Shown here: piece after piece, positions 53,832 to 62,960 of the stretch | How positions within the stretch are numbered: the first letter of the stretch is position 1 | Layout: the number at the start of each line of letters is the position of its first letter | NCBI RefSeq assembly: GCF_023158935.1 | Contig: NZ_CP096120.1 | Coordinates: 496,001-560,000, forward strand | Length of the DNA: 64,000 nucleotides | Source: Acinetobacter portensis | GTDB taxonomy: Bacteria > Pseudomonadota > Gammaproteobacteria > Pseudomonadales > Moraxellaceae | Reading direction: 5' to 3' | The notes under the pieces: model-generated | Databases searched by the model: none | What the model saw: only the letters and a program-made list of their open reading frames with translations | What the model was told of the DNA's origin: nothing | Made by a program: the position numbers and the translations under genes

Positions 53832-54126
53832 AAAAGAAGTTTTAGAAAAGTCATGGCAGACCAATCGAGCTCATGTCAGTAATTTAAGAAATAAACGAGA
53901 TGTTTCTTAATTAGATTTTCTATATATATAAAAGTGCTAAAGAATTTATAAAAAGATCAATTGAGGTGAATAAGTATACGAATGTTGGTAAATCACCATA
54001 TATCAGTGATTCTTAGGCATGCTTATCAAAAAAACCGCTATGAAATATGTAAAAAACGCATTTTGTTGATAGATTAAATGTCGTTATGCTGTGTTTCGAT
54101 ATAATAGAAACTACTAGCTGTACGCC
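53832..54126 (+). promoter_or_regulatory. Upstream region of the sulfite reductase gene
   Basis: No gene is visible. A -10-like TATAAT at 54100-54105 has no clear -35. An inverted repeat AATCAC...GTGATT lies near 53991-54012, and TTAAGAAA...TTTCTTAA near 53883-53911. The TATAAT predicts an RNA start only about 15 bases before the ATG, with no Shine-Dalgarno sequence. Confidence 0.4.
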
Positions 54127-55770
54127 ATGTATTTATATACTGATTTTGATCAGCAACTGATCAACGAACGTGTTGCACAATTCCGTGATCAAACGGAACG
54201 TTATTTAGCGGGTAAATTGACGGAAGATGAATACCGTCCGCTACGTTTACAAAATGGATTATACGTACAACGTTATGCGCCAATGTTGCGTGTAGCTGTG
54301 CCTTACGGTCTAATGAATTCTAATCAATTACGCAAAGTTGCGGCATTGGCAAAAGAATATGACCGTGGTTATGCACACGTATCTACACGTCAAAACATTC
54401 AGTTTAACTGGCCTGCGCTAGAGAATGTTCCAGATATGTTGGCTGAGCTTGCGACTGTACAAATGCATGCGATTCAAACATCTGGTAACTGTATTCGTAA
54501 TACAACAACTGACCAATATGCAGGTGTAGTTGCGGGTGAAATTGCAGATCCACGTCCAACGTGTGAGTTAATTCGTCAGTGGTCTACATTCCACCCAGAA
54601 TTTGCTTTCTTGCCACGTAAGTTCAAAATTGCAGTTTCTGCACTTGAAGAAACTGACCGCGCTGCAACTTCATTCCACGATATTGGTGTTTACATTGTTC
54701 GTAATGAAGCAGGCGAAATTGGCTACAAAATTAAAGTGGGTGGCGGTTTAGGTCGTACTCCAATTATTGGTAGCTTTATTCGTGACTTCTTGCCACGTGA
54801 AGATTTAATTGCTTATTTAGAAGCGGTACTTCGTGTATATAACTTACATGGTCGCCGTGACAATAAATACAAAGCACGTATTAAGATTTTAGTAAAAGCT
54901 TTAACACCTGAAGTATTTGCAGAGAAAGTTGAAGCAGAGTTTGCACATACAGTTCAAACTTTAAAAATTCAGCCTGAAATTTTGAAAAAATTAGACGAAG
55001 AATTTACACCATTTAATTATCAAGATTATGCAGATGAAGACTTTACAGAATTGTTTGCTGCTCATCCTAAATTCAAACAATGGTTTAACATCAACACCAA
55101 TGCACATAAAGTTAAAGGATATCGTATTGTTACGATTTCACTTAAACGTGCAGGTATTGCACCGGGTGATATGACCACTGAAGAAATGAATGTTATTGCA
55201 GATCTTGCAGATAAACATACATTTGGTGAGCTTCGTACAACGCATGAGCAAAACATTGCTTTGGTTGATGTACCACAAAAAGATTTATTTGAAGTTTGGC
55301 AAACGCTTGAAGCGAACAACTTGGCACGTGCTCATATTGGTTTCATTACCGATATTATTTGCTGCCCAGGTGGTGATTTCTGTTCATTAGCAAATGCGAA
55401 ATCTATTCCAATTTCAGAAGCAATTTCACGTCGTTTCGATGACTTAGATACAATTTACAATTTAGGTAAATTAGATCTAAATATTTCAGGTTGTATGAAC
55501 GCGTGTGGTCATCACCATGTTGGTAATATTGGTATTTTAGGCGTAGATAAAAAAGGCGCAGAATTCTACCAAATTACTTTAGGTGGTAATGCAGATCATG
55601 ATGCTTCAATTGGTGATATCTTAGGGCCATCGTTTGCAGCAGACCGTGTACCTGATGTTGTAGAAGAAATATTGAATACTTATCTTGATTTACGTCAAGA
55701 AGGTGAAGAGTTTGTAGAAACTTATCGCCGTGTTGGCATTCAACCATTCAAGGAGCGTGCATATGCTTAA
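54127..55770 (+). CDS. cysI: Siroheme-4Fe4S sulfite/nitrite reductase (CysI-like)
   Basis: This 547-residue enzyme reduces sulfite to sulfide with six electrons. It has the two ferredoxin-like and two siroheme domains, with RQNIQFNWPAL, TSGNCIRNTTTD, and the 4Fe4S/siroheme cysteines in CCPGGDFCSLA (about 417-427) and SGCMNACGHHHVG. The MYLYTDFDQQ start matches the family. DUF934 follows with an 8-base overlap, as in Pseudomonas cysI loci, so sulfite rather than nitrite is the likely substrate. Confidence 0.9.
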   Translation: MYLYTDFDQQLINERVAQFRDQTERYLAGKLTEDEYRPLRLQNGLYVQRYAPMLRVAVPYGLMNSNQLRKVAALAKEYDRGYAHVSTRQNIQFNWPALENVPDMLAELATVQMHAIQTSGNCIRNTTTDQYAGVVAGEIADPRPTCELIRQWSTFHPEFAFLPRKFKIAVSALEETDRAATSFHDIGVYIVRNEAGEIGYKIKVGGGLGRTPIIGSFIRDFLPREDLIAYLEAVLRVYNLHGRRDNKYKARIKILVKALTPEVFAEKVEAEFAHTVQTLKIQPEILKKLDEEFTPFNYQDYADEDFTELFAAHPKFKQWFNINTNAHKVKGYRIVTISLKRAGIAPGDMTTEEMNVIADLADKHTFGELRTTHEQNIALVDVPQKDLFEVWQTLEANNLARAHIGFITDIICCPGGDFCSLANAKSIPISEAISRRFDDLDTIYNLGKLDLNISGCMNACGHHHVGNIGILGVDKKGAEFYQITLGGNADHDASIGDILGPSFAADRVPDVVEEILNTYLDLRQEGEEFVETYRRVGIQPFKERAYA

Positions 55771-56254
55771 TACCGCACTTCAAGTGCTCTCTAAGGATGG
55801 CACAATTGCAGACAACACTTACCAACTTATTGGTGAAGATGGCGTATTGCCACAAGGTGATGTTGTTTTAACAGTAGAACAGTTAGATCAACTTGCAAAT
55901 GTATCGGGTAAAAAAGCATTGTACTTAACAGTTGATGCTTCTCCTGAAACAAATGAATTTCCACTTGATCAGTTAGATGCAATCTTTATTGAGTTTGCTG
56001 GGTTTAACGATGGTCGCGGTTATTCATTTGCAGCATTGTTACGTCGCCAAGGTTACCAAGGCGAACTTCGTGCAACGGGTGATGTATTTAAAGATGTTCT
56101 AAATTACATGAAGCGTGCAGGTTTCGATACTTTCATTATTAAAGAAGGTAAAGATATTGCTGAAGCTGCTGCTGGTTTGAATGATTTTAAAAATCCGTAC
56201 CAAGCATCAACTGCGGTTATGAATGCGGGTTATCAAACAGGTTCGCAAAAGTAA
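55763..56254 (+). CDS. DUF934 sulfite-reduction accessory protein
   Basis: The 163-residue protein is of the DUF934 type linked to sulfite reduction, with FPLDQLDAIFIEFAGFNDGRGYSFAALLRRQGYQGELRATGDVF, the conserved core (residues about 67-110). ATG 55763 follows AAGGAG at 55750-55755, and the gene overlaps the end of cysI. The biochemical role is unknown. Co-transcription with cysI is the main evidence for its pathway. Confidence 0.9.
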   Translation: MLNTALQVLSKDGTIADNTYQLIGEDGVLPQGDVVLTVEQLDQLANVSGKKALYLTVDASPETNEFPLDQLDAIFIEFAGFNDGRGYSFAALLRRQGYQGELRATGDVFKDVLNYMKRAGFDTFIIKEGKDIAEAAAGLNDFKNPYQASTAVMNAGYQTGSQK

Positions 56255-56265
56255 TTGCACCTTCA

Positions 56266-56297
56266 TAAAAAAGCCTGCTTTAAAGCAGGCTTTTTTA
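56266..56297 (+). terminator. Terminator after the cysI operon
   Basis: GCCTGCTT (56273-56280), loop TA, AAGCAGGC (56283-56290), A6 and T6 flanks. Confidence 0.92.
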
Positions 56298-56441
56298 TTT
56301 CATTACTAACTGATTTCTTATCTATATGCTTAATTTACTTTAAATTTGTAGATAGTACTGTAGTATAAGATTCACTATGTTGATCATTTTTGGTGCAACA
56401 TAGATTCATAAGCCTTTTATTTATTCAGTGACACTGTGGTT

Positions 56442-57428
56442 ATGCAAAATTTGATTCGTATTGGTATTGTGGGTTACGGCAACCTTGGTCGTGGCGTAGA
56501 AACATCTATTCAAAAAAATCCAGATTTACAGCTCGTTGGTATTTTTACACGTCGTGCGCCTGAAACGGTTAAGCCATGTTTTGCAGAAACTTCTGTATTT
56601 CACATGGATTCACTTTCAGAATTTAAAGATAAAATTGATGTGCTTATTTTATGTGGTGGTTCGAAAGATGACTTACCACAACAAACACCTCAATTAGCAA
56701 GCCAATTTAATACGGTTGATAGTTTTGATACGCATGCACGTATCCCTGAATTCTTTGATGCTGTAAATGCGCCAGCACTTGCAAACAAGAAAACAGTGAT
56801 GATTTCGATTGGTTGGGATCCTGGTATGTTCTCAATTAACCGTTTATTTGGTGAAGCATTATTACCAGATGGTGAAACATATACATTCTGGGGCAAAGGT
56901 CTTAGCCAAGGTCATTCAGATGCGATTCGCCGTGTAGACGGTGTAAAAGCAGGTGTTCAATATACAATTCCATCTACAGATGCAATTGAAAAAGTACGTA
57001 GGGGCTCGCGTCCACAATTAAGCACAAAAGATAAGCACACACGTGAATGTTATGTTGTGCTAGAAAATGGTGCAGATGCAAAAGTAGTTGAACAAGCAAT
57101 TGTCACCATGCCAGACTACTTTGCAGACTACAACACAACAGTTAATTTCATTGATGAAGAAACACTGCGTAAAGAACACAGCAGCATGCCTCATGGCGGT
57201 TTTGTGATTCGTAGTGGTAATAGTAGTGCTGAACAAAATCAAGTGATTGAGTTTTCATTGAAGTTGGATAGTAATCCAGAATTTACGGCAAGTGTTTTAG
57301 TTGCTTATGCACGTGCATGTTACCGTATGAATAAAACAGGGCAGTACGGTGCTAAAACAGCATTTGATGTTGCACCAGGTTTACTTTCTATGAAATCACC
57401 TGAGCAATTACGTAAAGAAATTCTTTAA
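56442..57428 (+). CDS. ddh: meso-Diaminopimelate D-dehydrogenase
   Basis: Ddh makes meso-diaminopimelate in one NADPH-dependent step from tetrahydrodipicolinate, bypassing the succinylase route. The 328-residue product has the N-terminal Rossmann motif IGIVGYGNLGRG and the family segments VDSFDTHARIPEF and SIGWDPGMFSINRLFGE, matching Corynebacterium Ddh in layout. ATG 56442 was preferred to the GTG two codons upstream. It has its own terminator. Ddh is uncommon in gammaproteobacteria. Confidence 0.9.
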   Translation: MQNLIRIGIVGYGNLGRGVETSIQKNPDLQLVGIFTRRAPETVKPCFAETSVFHMDSLSEFKDKIDVLILCGGSKDDLPQQTPQLASQFNTVDSFDTHARIPEFFDAVNAPALANKKTVMISIGWDPGMFSINRLFGEALLPDGETYTFWGKGLSQGHSDAIRRVDGVKAGVQYTIPSTDAIEKVRRGSRPQLSTKDKHTRECYVVLENGADAKVVEQAIVTMPDYFADYNTTVNFIDEETLRKEHSSMPHGGFVIRSGNSSAEQNQVIEFSLKLDSNPEFTASVLVAYARACYRMNKTGQYGAKTAFDVAPGLLSMKSPEQLRKEIL

Positions 57429-57465
57429 GCATTAAAGTTAAAAGTTCTACTTTTAATTTGAATGA

Positions 57466-57495
57466 TAAAAAAGCCTCCATTTAGGAGGCTTTTTA
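57466..57495 (+). terminator. Terminator after ddh
   Basis: AAGCCTCC (57471-57478), loop ATTTA, GGAGGCTT (57484-57491). Confidence 0.9.
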
Positions 57496-57502
57496 TTTTA
57501 AA

Positions 57503-57597
57503 AATTTCCCTTTCTCATTAAAGGAGGGGGTAAGGGAGGATTTCTAAAATCCCTTTCCTTACGAAGCTGTACTTCTTACCTTAAAAAAGGGAGGCTT
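57503..57597 (-). repeat. CT/AG-rich palindromic intergenic repeat, copy 4
   Basis: Lying between ddh and the thiolase gene: CCCTTTCTCATTAAAGGAGGGGG, then TAAGGGAGGATTTCTAAAATCCC and CTTACC...AAAGGGAGG. It has the same kind of architecture as the other three copies but is more diverged. Confidence 0.7.
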
Positions 57598-57601
57598 TTG
57601 A

Positions 57602-58777
57602 TTAAAGTAACTCAATTGCCACAGCAGTTGCTTCACCACCACCAATACAAAGTGATGCAATACCGCGTTTACCGCCAGTACGTTTAAGCGCATGAATCAA
57701 AGTTAAAATAATACGAGAACCTGTAGACCCAACAGGATGACCTAAAGCACAAGCACCACCGTTAATATTTACTTTTTCAGGATCTAATTTGAAATCATCA
57801 ATTGGGCACATGGTTACCATTGCAAATGCTTCGTTAATTTCCCAAAGATCAACATCTTGAGCATTCCAACCAGTTTTATTTAAAACTTTTTGAATTGCAC
57901 CTACAGGAGCAATAGTAAATTCAGATGGATGTTGAGAGTTAGAAGCATAAGCTACAATTTTAGCTAAAGGATTTAGTCCTTTATTTGCGGCTACATCACT
58001 TGAAGTTACAACAAGTGCAGAAGCACCATCTGAAATTGAACTCGCATTTGCTGCAGTAATAGTTCCATCTTTTGCAAAAGCAGGGCGGAGCGTTGGAATT
58101 TTTTCAATATTGGCATTAAATGGCTGTTCATCTTTATCTACTACAACATCACCTTTACGAGTAGATACAGTTACAGGTGTAATTTCATCTGCAAAATAGC
58201 CTTCATTAATTGCTGTTTGCGCGCGTTTTAGTGAACGAATCGCAAAGTTATCCATTTGTTCACGCGTGTAGTGACGACTATTTGCCATATCTTGTGCAAA
58301 TGAACCCATAAGACGACCTGTTTCAGCATCTTCTAAACCATCTAGGAACATATGATCTTTAATTTCACCATGTCCCATACGGTAACCACCGCGTGCTTTA
58401 GGTAAAACATAGGGTGCATTGGTCATAGATTCCATACCGCCAGCCACAACAATTTCGGCAGATCCTGCTTTAATCATATCAGCTGCTTGCATAACAGCTT
58501 TCATACCAGAGCCACAAAGCTTGTTAATTGTTACAGCACCAGTTGAGTCGGGAATACCTGCTTGACGCATTGCTTGACGCGCAGGACCTTGCTTTAGACC
58601 TGCGGGTAGAACACAACCCATAATGACTTCTTCGATATCAGTTGGTTGTAAACCCGAACGAGAAATTGCAGCCTTAATCGTTACCGCGCCTAATTCGGGT
58701 GCAGTTACGCTTGATAGACTTCCTTGAAAGCCGCCCATTGCAGTACGAGCACCATTTACAATTACGATATCTGTCAT
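57602..58777 (-). CDS. Acetyl-CoA acetyltransferase (thiolase)
   Basis: The 391-residue thiolase has the nucleophile Cys88 (NKLCGSGMKAVM), His347 (ACALGHPVGSTGSR) and the proton-transfer Cys377 (SLCIGGGEA). Family length is about 392. It resembles biosynthetic thiolases of the AtoB/PhaA type, making acetoacetyl-CoA, but could also act in beta-oxidation or aromatic degradation; there is no pathway neighbour to decide. Confidence 0.9.
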   Translation of the reverse strand: MTDIVIVNGARTAMGGFQGSLSSVTAPELGAVTIKAAISRSGLQPTDIEEVIMGCVLPAGLKQGPARQAMRQAGIPDSTGAVTINKLCGSGMKAVMQAADMIKAGSAEIVVAGGMESMTNAPYVLPKARGGYRMGHGEIKDHMFLDGLEDAETGRLMGSFAQDMANSRHYTREQMDNFAIRSLKRAQTAINEGYFADEITPVTVSTRKGDVVVDKDEQPFNANIEKIPTLRPAFAKDGTITAANASSISDGASALVVTSSDVAANKGLNPLAKIVAYASNSQHPSEFTIAPVGAIQKVLNKTGWNAQDVDLWEINEAFAMVTMCPIDDFKLDPEKVNINGGACALGHPVGSTGSRIILTLIHALKRTGGKRGIASLCIGGGEATAVAIELL

Positions 58778-58886
58778 TGTTGTATCTCCGTTTAAGTTCT
58801 AATCAATATTTTTCAGTTTTAAGCAGTATATAAAAAAAAGTTGATGAATAAAGTTAAAAACAACAGATCCTTTGGACTAATGAGTT

Positions 58887-59411
58887 CTAACAATTTTTAC
58901 TATCCTCTATTCGAATATGTCCCATTTTGCTCAAAACAATGCGCTTATTGGATAAATTGTGAAAAGAGCAATAGAAGAAACTTCCGTTAGAGCCTATTGG
59001 TAATCCATCATGTTTTGCCATAAAAGTTATATGAGGAGATGAAAGCGTTCCGCGCCAATCTAAAGTGCCGTACTTCAGTTTGGTTTTTTCATACAAGATA
59101 ATTTTTTCATTCGAATCAACTTGCTTGTTTTGATTCGTATCTTGAAAAATTAACAGACCAGTACGCCACTGTGCTTTTTGACATTGCTCACCATTATCTG
59201 TCGAGCAAATAACAACATTGGCTCTATATGTTGAAGCATGACTTTTTGCAGTTAAATTACTATAACTCAGTAATTTTTTAACTTTTTTTATTTCTTCTTG
59301 CGCCATATATTGATGGAAATAAGGAATAGTATAGAAATAGATAATCGAAATTATTATGGAGCAAATTACAATCTCTATTAGAGAGAATCCTGAATATTTT
59401 TTATAAAACAT
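58887..59411 (-). CDS. Type IV pseudopilin (FimT/GspH-like)
   Basis: The 174-residue protein has a class III signal: G-FSLIEIVICSIIISIIYFYTIP, with cleavage after Gly8, and a Glu at +5. The C-terminal domain is GspH/FimT-like (TAKSHASTYRANVVICST, DTNQNKQVDSNEKIILYE). FimT-type minor pilins take part in type IV pilus function and DNA uptake; here it stands alone with no other pilus gene nearby. Four Cys residues lie outside the signal segment. Confidence 0.87.
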   Translation of the reverse strand: MFYKKYSGFSLIEIVICSIIISIIYFYTIPYFHQYMAQEEIKKVKKLLSYSNLTAKSHASTYRANVVICSTDNGEQCQKAQWRTGLLIFQDTNQNKQVDSNEKIILYEKTKLKYGTLDWRGTLSSPHITFMAKHDGLPIGSNGSFFYCSFHNLSNKRIVLSKMGHIRIEDSKNC

Positions 59412-59780
59412 AATGTTATAAGACTTTTTGGTAATAGGGTAAATGATTGTTTAATATTAAAGCTTTGTTTTTTAATGTTTTTTTTGTTAAAATAATTGTT
59501 ACTTAAATTTTAATAAAAATGTTAGAATTAAAGACAAGTGAAAATAAGCGATTTGCGCGTATAATTGGATAAATAATTACCGAATTACAACGGAAATTGT
59601 AAGTAATTTTGTCATAATTTGTTCGATTTACTAATTCAAGCACTTGGAAAACGTGAAAAGTGTTTGTATGATGCACGTGAATAGCTTAAAAAAACAACTG
59701 GGGTATAAAAGCCTATCTCAGGATAGATATAATTTAGGCTTAAACTTGAAAACAATTGTTTATCTCTGGAGGATAAATCC
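59412..59780 (+). promoter_or_regulatory. ompA upstream region and leader
   Basis: No gene is visible. A very A/T-rich block (59440-59530) is followed by candidate -10 elements (TTAGAAT near 59521-59527). A small inverted repeat ACTT..ACGTGAAAAGT lies near 59641-59661. TGGAGG lies 7 bases before the ATG. Confidence 0.4.
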
Positions 59781-60824
59781 ATGAAAATGAGTCGTATTGC
59801 ACTAGCTATGCTTGTTGCTGCTCCGTTAGCCGCTGCAAATGCAGGCGTAACTGTTACTCCATTAATGCTTGGTTACACATTCCAAGATACTAAAAACAAC
59901 AACGGTAAAGATCATTTAAGCGACGCTTCTGGTGCTGATTTAAAAGATGATTTATTCGCTGGTGCAGCTGTTGGTGTTGAATTAACTCCATGGTTAAACT
60001 TTGAAGTTGAATATAATCAAGTTAAAGGTGACCTTGAAGGTAGCGCTAACGTTGTAAATGGCGAATACAAACAAACTCAAATCAACGGTAACTTCATTGT
60101 TACTTCTGACTTGATCACTAAGAACTACGACAGCAAGTTCAAGCCTTATGTATTAGCGGGTGCTGGTCACTACAAATACAAATTCTCAGGTGTTGATGCT
60201 GCTGACTTAGGTCGTTCGGATCTTAAAGAAGAAGGTACTTTAGCTAATGCTGGTATCGGTGCATTCTATCGTTTAAATGACGTTTTATCTCTTCGTACAG
60301 AAGCTCGTGGTACTTATAACTTCGACGAATCTTTCTGGAACTATACAGCTTTGGCTGGTCTTAACGTAGTTTTAGGCGGTCACTTGAAGCCAGCTGCGCC
60401 TGTTGTTGATGTAGCTCCAGTTGCTCCAGTTGCTCCAGTTGCTCCACAAGAGTTAACTGAAGACCTAAGCATGGAACTTCGTGTTTTCTTTGATACAAAC
60501 AAATCAAACATCAAAGATCAATACAAGCCAGAAATTGCTAAAGTTGCTGAAAAGTTAGTTGAATATCCAAACGCTACTGCAAACATCGAAGGTCACACAG
60601 ATAACACTGGTCCACGTGCATTAAACGAACGTTTATCTCTAGCTCGTGCTAACTCTGTTAAAACTTCTCTTGTAAACGAATACAACGTAGATCCAGCTCG
60701 TTTGTCTACTCAAGGTTTCGCTTGGGATCAACCGATTGCTGACAACAAAACTAAAGAAGGTCGTGCTATGAACCGTCGTGTATTCGCGACTATTTCTGGC
60801 AGCCGTACTGTAACAGCTGAATAA
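59781..60824 (+). CDS. ompA: OmpA-family major outer membrane protein
   Basis: The 347-residue porin matches Acinetobacter OmpA38 closely: signal peptide ending AAANA, an eight-strand beta barrel (about 22-205), a proline-rich hinge with three VAP repeats, and the C-terminal peptidoglycan-binding OmpA domain ([52 protein letters not shown]) with the Asp and Arg that bind diaminopimelate. It ends soon after the domain and lacks the Ala-rich tail I recall for A. baumannii. Strong SD and a UUCG terminator fit high expression. Confidence 0.96.
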   Translation: MKMSRIALAMLVAAPLAAANAGVTVTPLMLGYTFQDTKNNNGKDHLSDASGADLKDDLFAGAAVGVELTPWLNFEVEYNQVKGDLEGSANVVNGEYKQTQINGNFIVTSDLITKNYDSKFKPYVLAGAGHYKYKFSGVDAADLGRSDLKEEGTLANAGIGAFYRLNDVLSLRTEARGTYNFDESFWNYTALAGLNVVLGGHLKPAAPVVDVAPVAPVAPVAPQELTEDLSMELRVFFDTNKSNIKDQYKPEIAKVAEKLVEYPNATANIEGHTDNTGPRALNERLSLARANSVKTSLVNEYNVDPARLSTQGFAWDQPIADNKTKEGRAMNRRVFATISGSRTVTAE

Positions 60825-60840
60825 TCTGTTAAAGTAAAAA

Positions 60841-60869
60841 AAACGACTCTTCGGAGTCGTTTTTTTTTG
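60841..60869 (+). terminator. Terminator after ompA
   Basis: ACGACTC (60843-60849), UUCG loop, GAGTCGT (60854-60860), T8. The UUCG tetraloop makes it very stable. Confidence 0.93.
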
Positions 60870-60945
60870 GAAAATTTGTAAAGTTGTAAAAGTATGTTAT
60901 ATTTTTTTTGGTTATTAATTAATCAACTAAAAGTAGAGTATTAAT

Positions 60946-61407
60946 ATGAATAAGAAAATATTAGCTGTAATTGTAAGTAGTGCTTTTTTTGTGGGGTGTG
61001 CTACAACTTCAGGAAATAAAAATACTACGGATGAAAAAGCAGAAGTACAAAATGCTTTAACAGAATTAAAAAATGGGGTTTCTATTCATTTTGCAAACAA
61101 CTCAAGTCAAATTGATCCTCAATATCAACCTTATCTTTTATCAGCTGCTAAAGGTTTAGCGCAAAGTCCAGATTTTAAACTTAAAATTGATGGGCATACC
61201 GATGGTTCTGGTACTAAGGCAGTAAATCAAAAATTGTCACTTGCACGTGCAAATTCTGTTGCAACAGTATTAGTTACAGAACACAGTGTTAACTCAGATC
61301 AGTTAATCACAGAAGGTTTTGGTTCAACACAACCGATTGCTTCAAATTCGACAGCAGAAGGGCGTGCAACAAATCGTCGAGCAACAGTAACCTTAGTGAC
61401 ACCTTAA
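60946..61407 (+). CDS. OmpA-domain lipoprotein
   Basis: The 153-residue protein has a lipoprotein signal (MNKKILAVIVSSAFFVGC, lipid Cys18) and an OmpA-like peptidoglycan-binding domain ([54 protein letters not shown]). It is Pal-like in layout but smaller and not in a tol cluster, so I do not call it Pal. It follows ompA in the same direction, perhaps from an old duplication of the domain. Confidence 0.9.
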   Translation: MNKKILAVIVSSAFFVGCATTSGNKNTTDEKAEVQNALTELKNGVSIHFANNSSQIDPQYQPYLLSAAKGLAQSPDFKLKIDGHTDGSGTKAVNQKLSLARANSVATVLVTEHSVNSDQLITEGFGSTQPIASNSTAEGRATNRRATVTLVTP

Positions 61408-61442
61408 ATAACGTTTATTATTTTAGATAAAATCACAGACAT

Positions 61443-61472
61443 AAAAAAACAGCCAATTGGCTGTTTTTTTAT
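61443..61472 (+). terminator. Bidirectional terminator between the lipoprotein and lysP-like genes
   Basis: ACAGCC, AATT loop, GGCTGT (61449-61464), with A7 and T7 flanks. Confidence 0.9.
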
Positions 61473-61481
61473 GTTCAAGGA

Positions 61482-62951
61482 TTATTCACGATCTAAATTG
61501 GCTGGTTGAACATCCATCTCGTTATATGGAACAAGTTTCGTTTTATATTTCCATTTATAACCAAACCAAATAGCAAGGAATAGTGGAATACTAATATAAG
61601 TAGAAAGTAAGCCTAACCAATCAATTTTACCGCCAATAAGTGCTTCATAGTTTTGTCCAAGAATAATAATTGAACATAAAATGAAAGCAAACCAAGGTGC
61701 AAATGGGAAGAATTTTGCTTTATAAGCTAAGTCATCTAACTTGTAACCTTGAGCAAGGTAGCCTTTACGGAAACGGTAATGTGAAATCGCAATACCTAAC
61801 CATACAATAAAGCCACACATACCTGACATGTTAAGAAGCCAGTTAAATACGGCTTGCTCACCAATGAAAGTCGTCAAGAAACATAGCGCTGCTACAGCAG
61901 TTGTTGCGTAAAGTGCATTCATTGGAACGCCACGTAAATCTAATTTTGCAAATAGTTTAGGTGCTCGTCCTTCACGTGCCATACTAAATAGCATACGTGT
62001 AGATGAATACATGCCAGAGTTACCAGCTGAAAGAATTGCCGTTAAAATTACAGCATTCATTAAGCTTGCAGCAAAAGCAAAACCAGCTTGTTCATATAGC
62101 AGTGTAAATGGTGAAAGTGCAATATCTTCGCTTGCAGCAGCTTGTAATAAACGTGGATCATCATAAGCAACTAAAGTACCGATAATGAAAATACACACGA
62201 TATAAAACAATAAGATTCGCCAAAAAATTTGTTTAATGGCAACAGGAATCGTCTTTTTCGGATTCTTAGATTCACCTGCGGCAACACCAACCATCTCTGT
62301 TCCTTGGAACGAGAATCCGGCAATCATTGCAACACCAATCAGTGCTTGAAAGCCGCCAACAAAAGGTGCATCGCCTTTAGTCCAGTTAGTAAAAGTGCTC
62401 ATACCCGGTGTCATCATGATTTTTGCAATCATGGCGATACCAATAATAATAAATACAATAATTGCTAGAACTTTAATGAGGGAGAAGAAAAACTCACTTT
62501 CGCCAAATCCTTTGACAGTAAGTGCATTAATTCCAAAAAGAATAGCAAGGAAGATAGCACTCCAGTAAAAACCGGGAATGTCTGGAAACCAGAACTTCAT
62601 AATAAATTGGACAGCAACCAATTCAAAAGCAACGGTAATTGCCCAGTTGTACCAATAGTTCCAACCTAAGGCAAAACCAAAACCACCTTCAACGTATTTA
62701 GTACCATAAGTAAAAAATGCGCCAGCAGTAGGGTTGTGCGTTGCTAATTCACCAAGGCTTGTCATTAAAAAGTAAATCATAATGCCAATAAGACCATAAG
62801 CAAGCAAAGCACCGCCTGGTCCTGCATTGGCAATAGTTGCACCAGATGCTAAAAATAAGCCTGTACCAATAGAACCACCAATGGCGATCATATTCAGATG
62901 GCGTGCACTAAGCTTGCGCTTTAGTTGCTGTGTTTGACCTGTTTCGCTCAT
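61482..62951 (-). CDS. lysP: LysP-like amino acid permease
   Basis: The 489-residue APC-family transporter has 12 hydrophobic segments and the AAT signature IAIGGSIGTGLFLASGA (about 22-38). It follows E. coli LysP along its length: GPGGALLAYGLIG, LTSLGELA-type region, EGGFGFALGWNYWYNWA, FSFQGTEMVGVAAGESKNP and LSAGNSGMYSSTRML. Lysine is the likely substrate, but related permeases carry other amino acids. GGAAA precedes the ATG. Confidence 0.85.
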   Translation of the reverse strand: MSETGQTQQLKRKLSARHLNMIAIGGSIGTGLFLASGATIANAGPGGALLAYGLIGIMIYFLMTSLGELATHNPTAGAFFTYGTKYVEGGFGFALGWNYWYNWAITVAFELVAVQFIMKFWFPDIPGFYWSAIFLAILFGINALTVKGFGESEFFFSLIKVLAIIVFIIIGIAMIAKIMMTPGMSTFTNWTKGDAPFVGGFQALIGVAMIAGFSFQGTEMVGVAAGESKNPKKTIPVAIKQIFWRILLFYIVCIFIIGTLVAYDDPRLLQAAASEDIALSPFTLLYEQAGFAFAASLMNAVILTAILSAGNSGMYSSTRMLFSMAREGRAPKLFAKLDLRGVPMNALYATTAVAALCFLTTFIGEQAVFNWLLNMSGMCGFIVWLGIAISHYRFRKGYLAQGYKLDDLAYKAKFFPFAPWFAFILCSIIILGQNYEALIGGKIDWLGLLSTYISIPLFLAIWFGYKWKYKTKLVPYNEMDVQPANLDRE

Positions 62952-62960
62952 TGAATTTCC

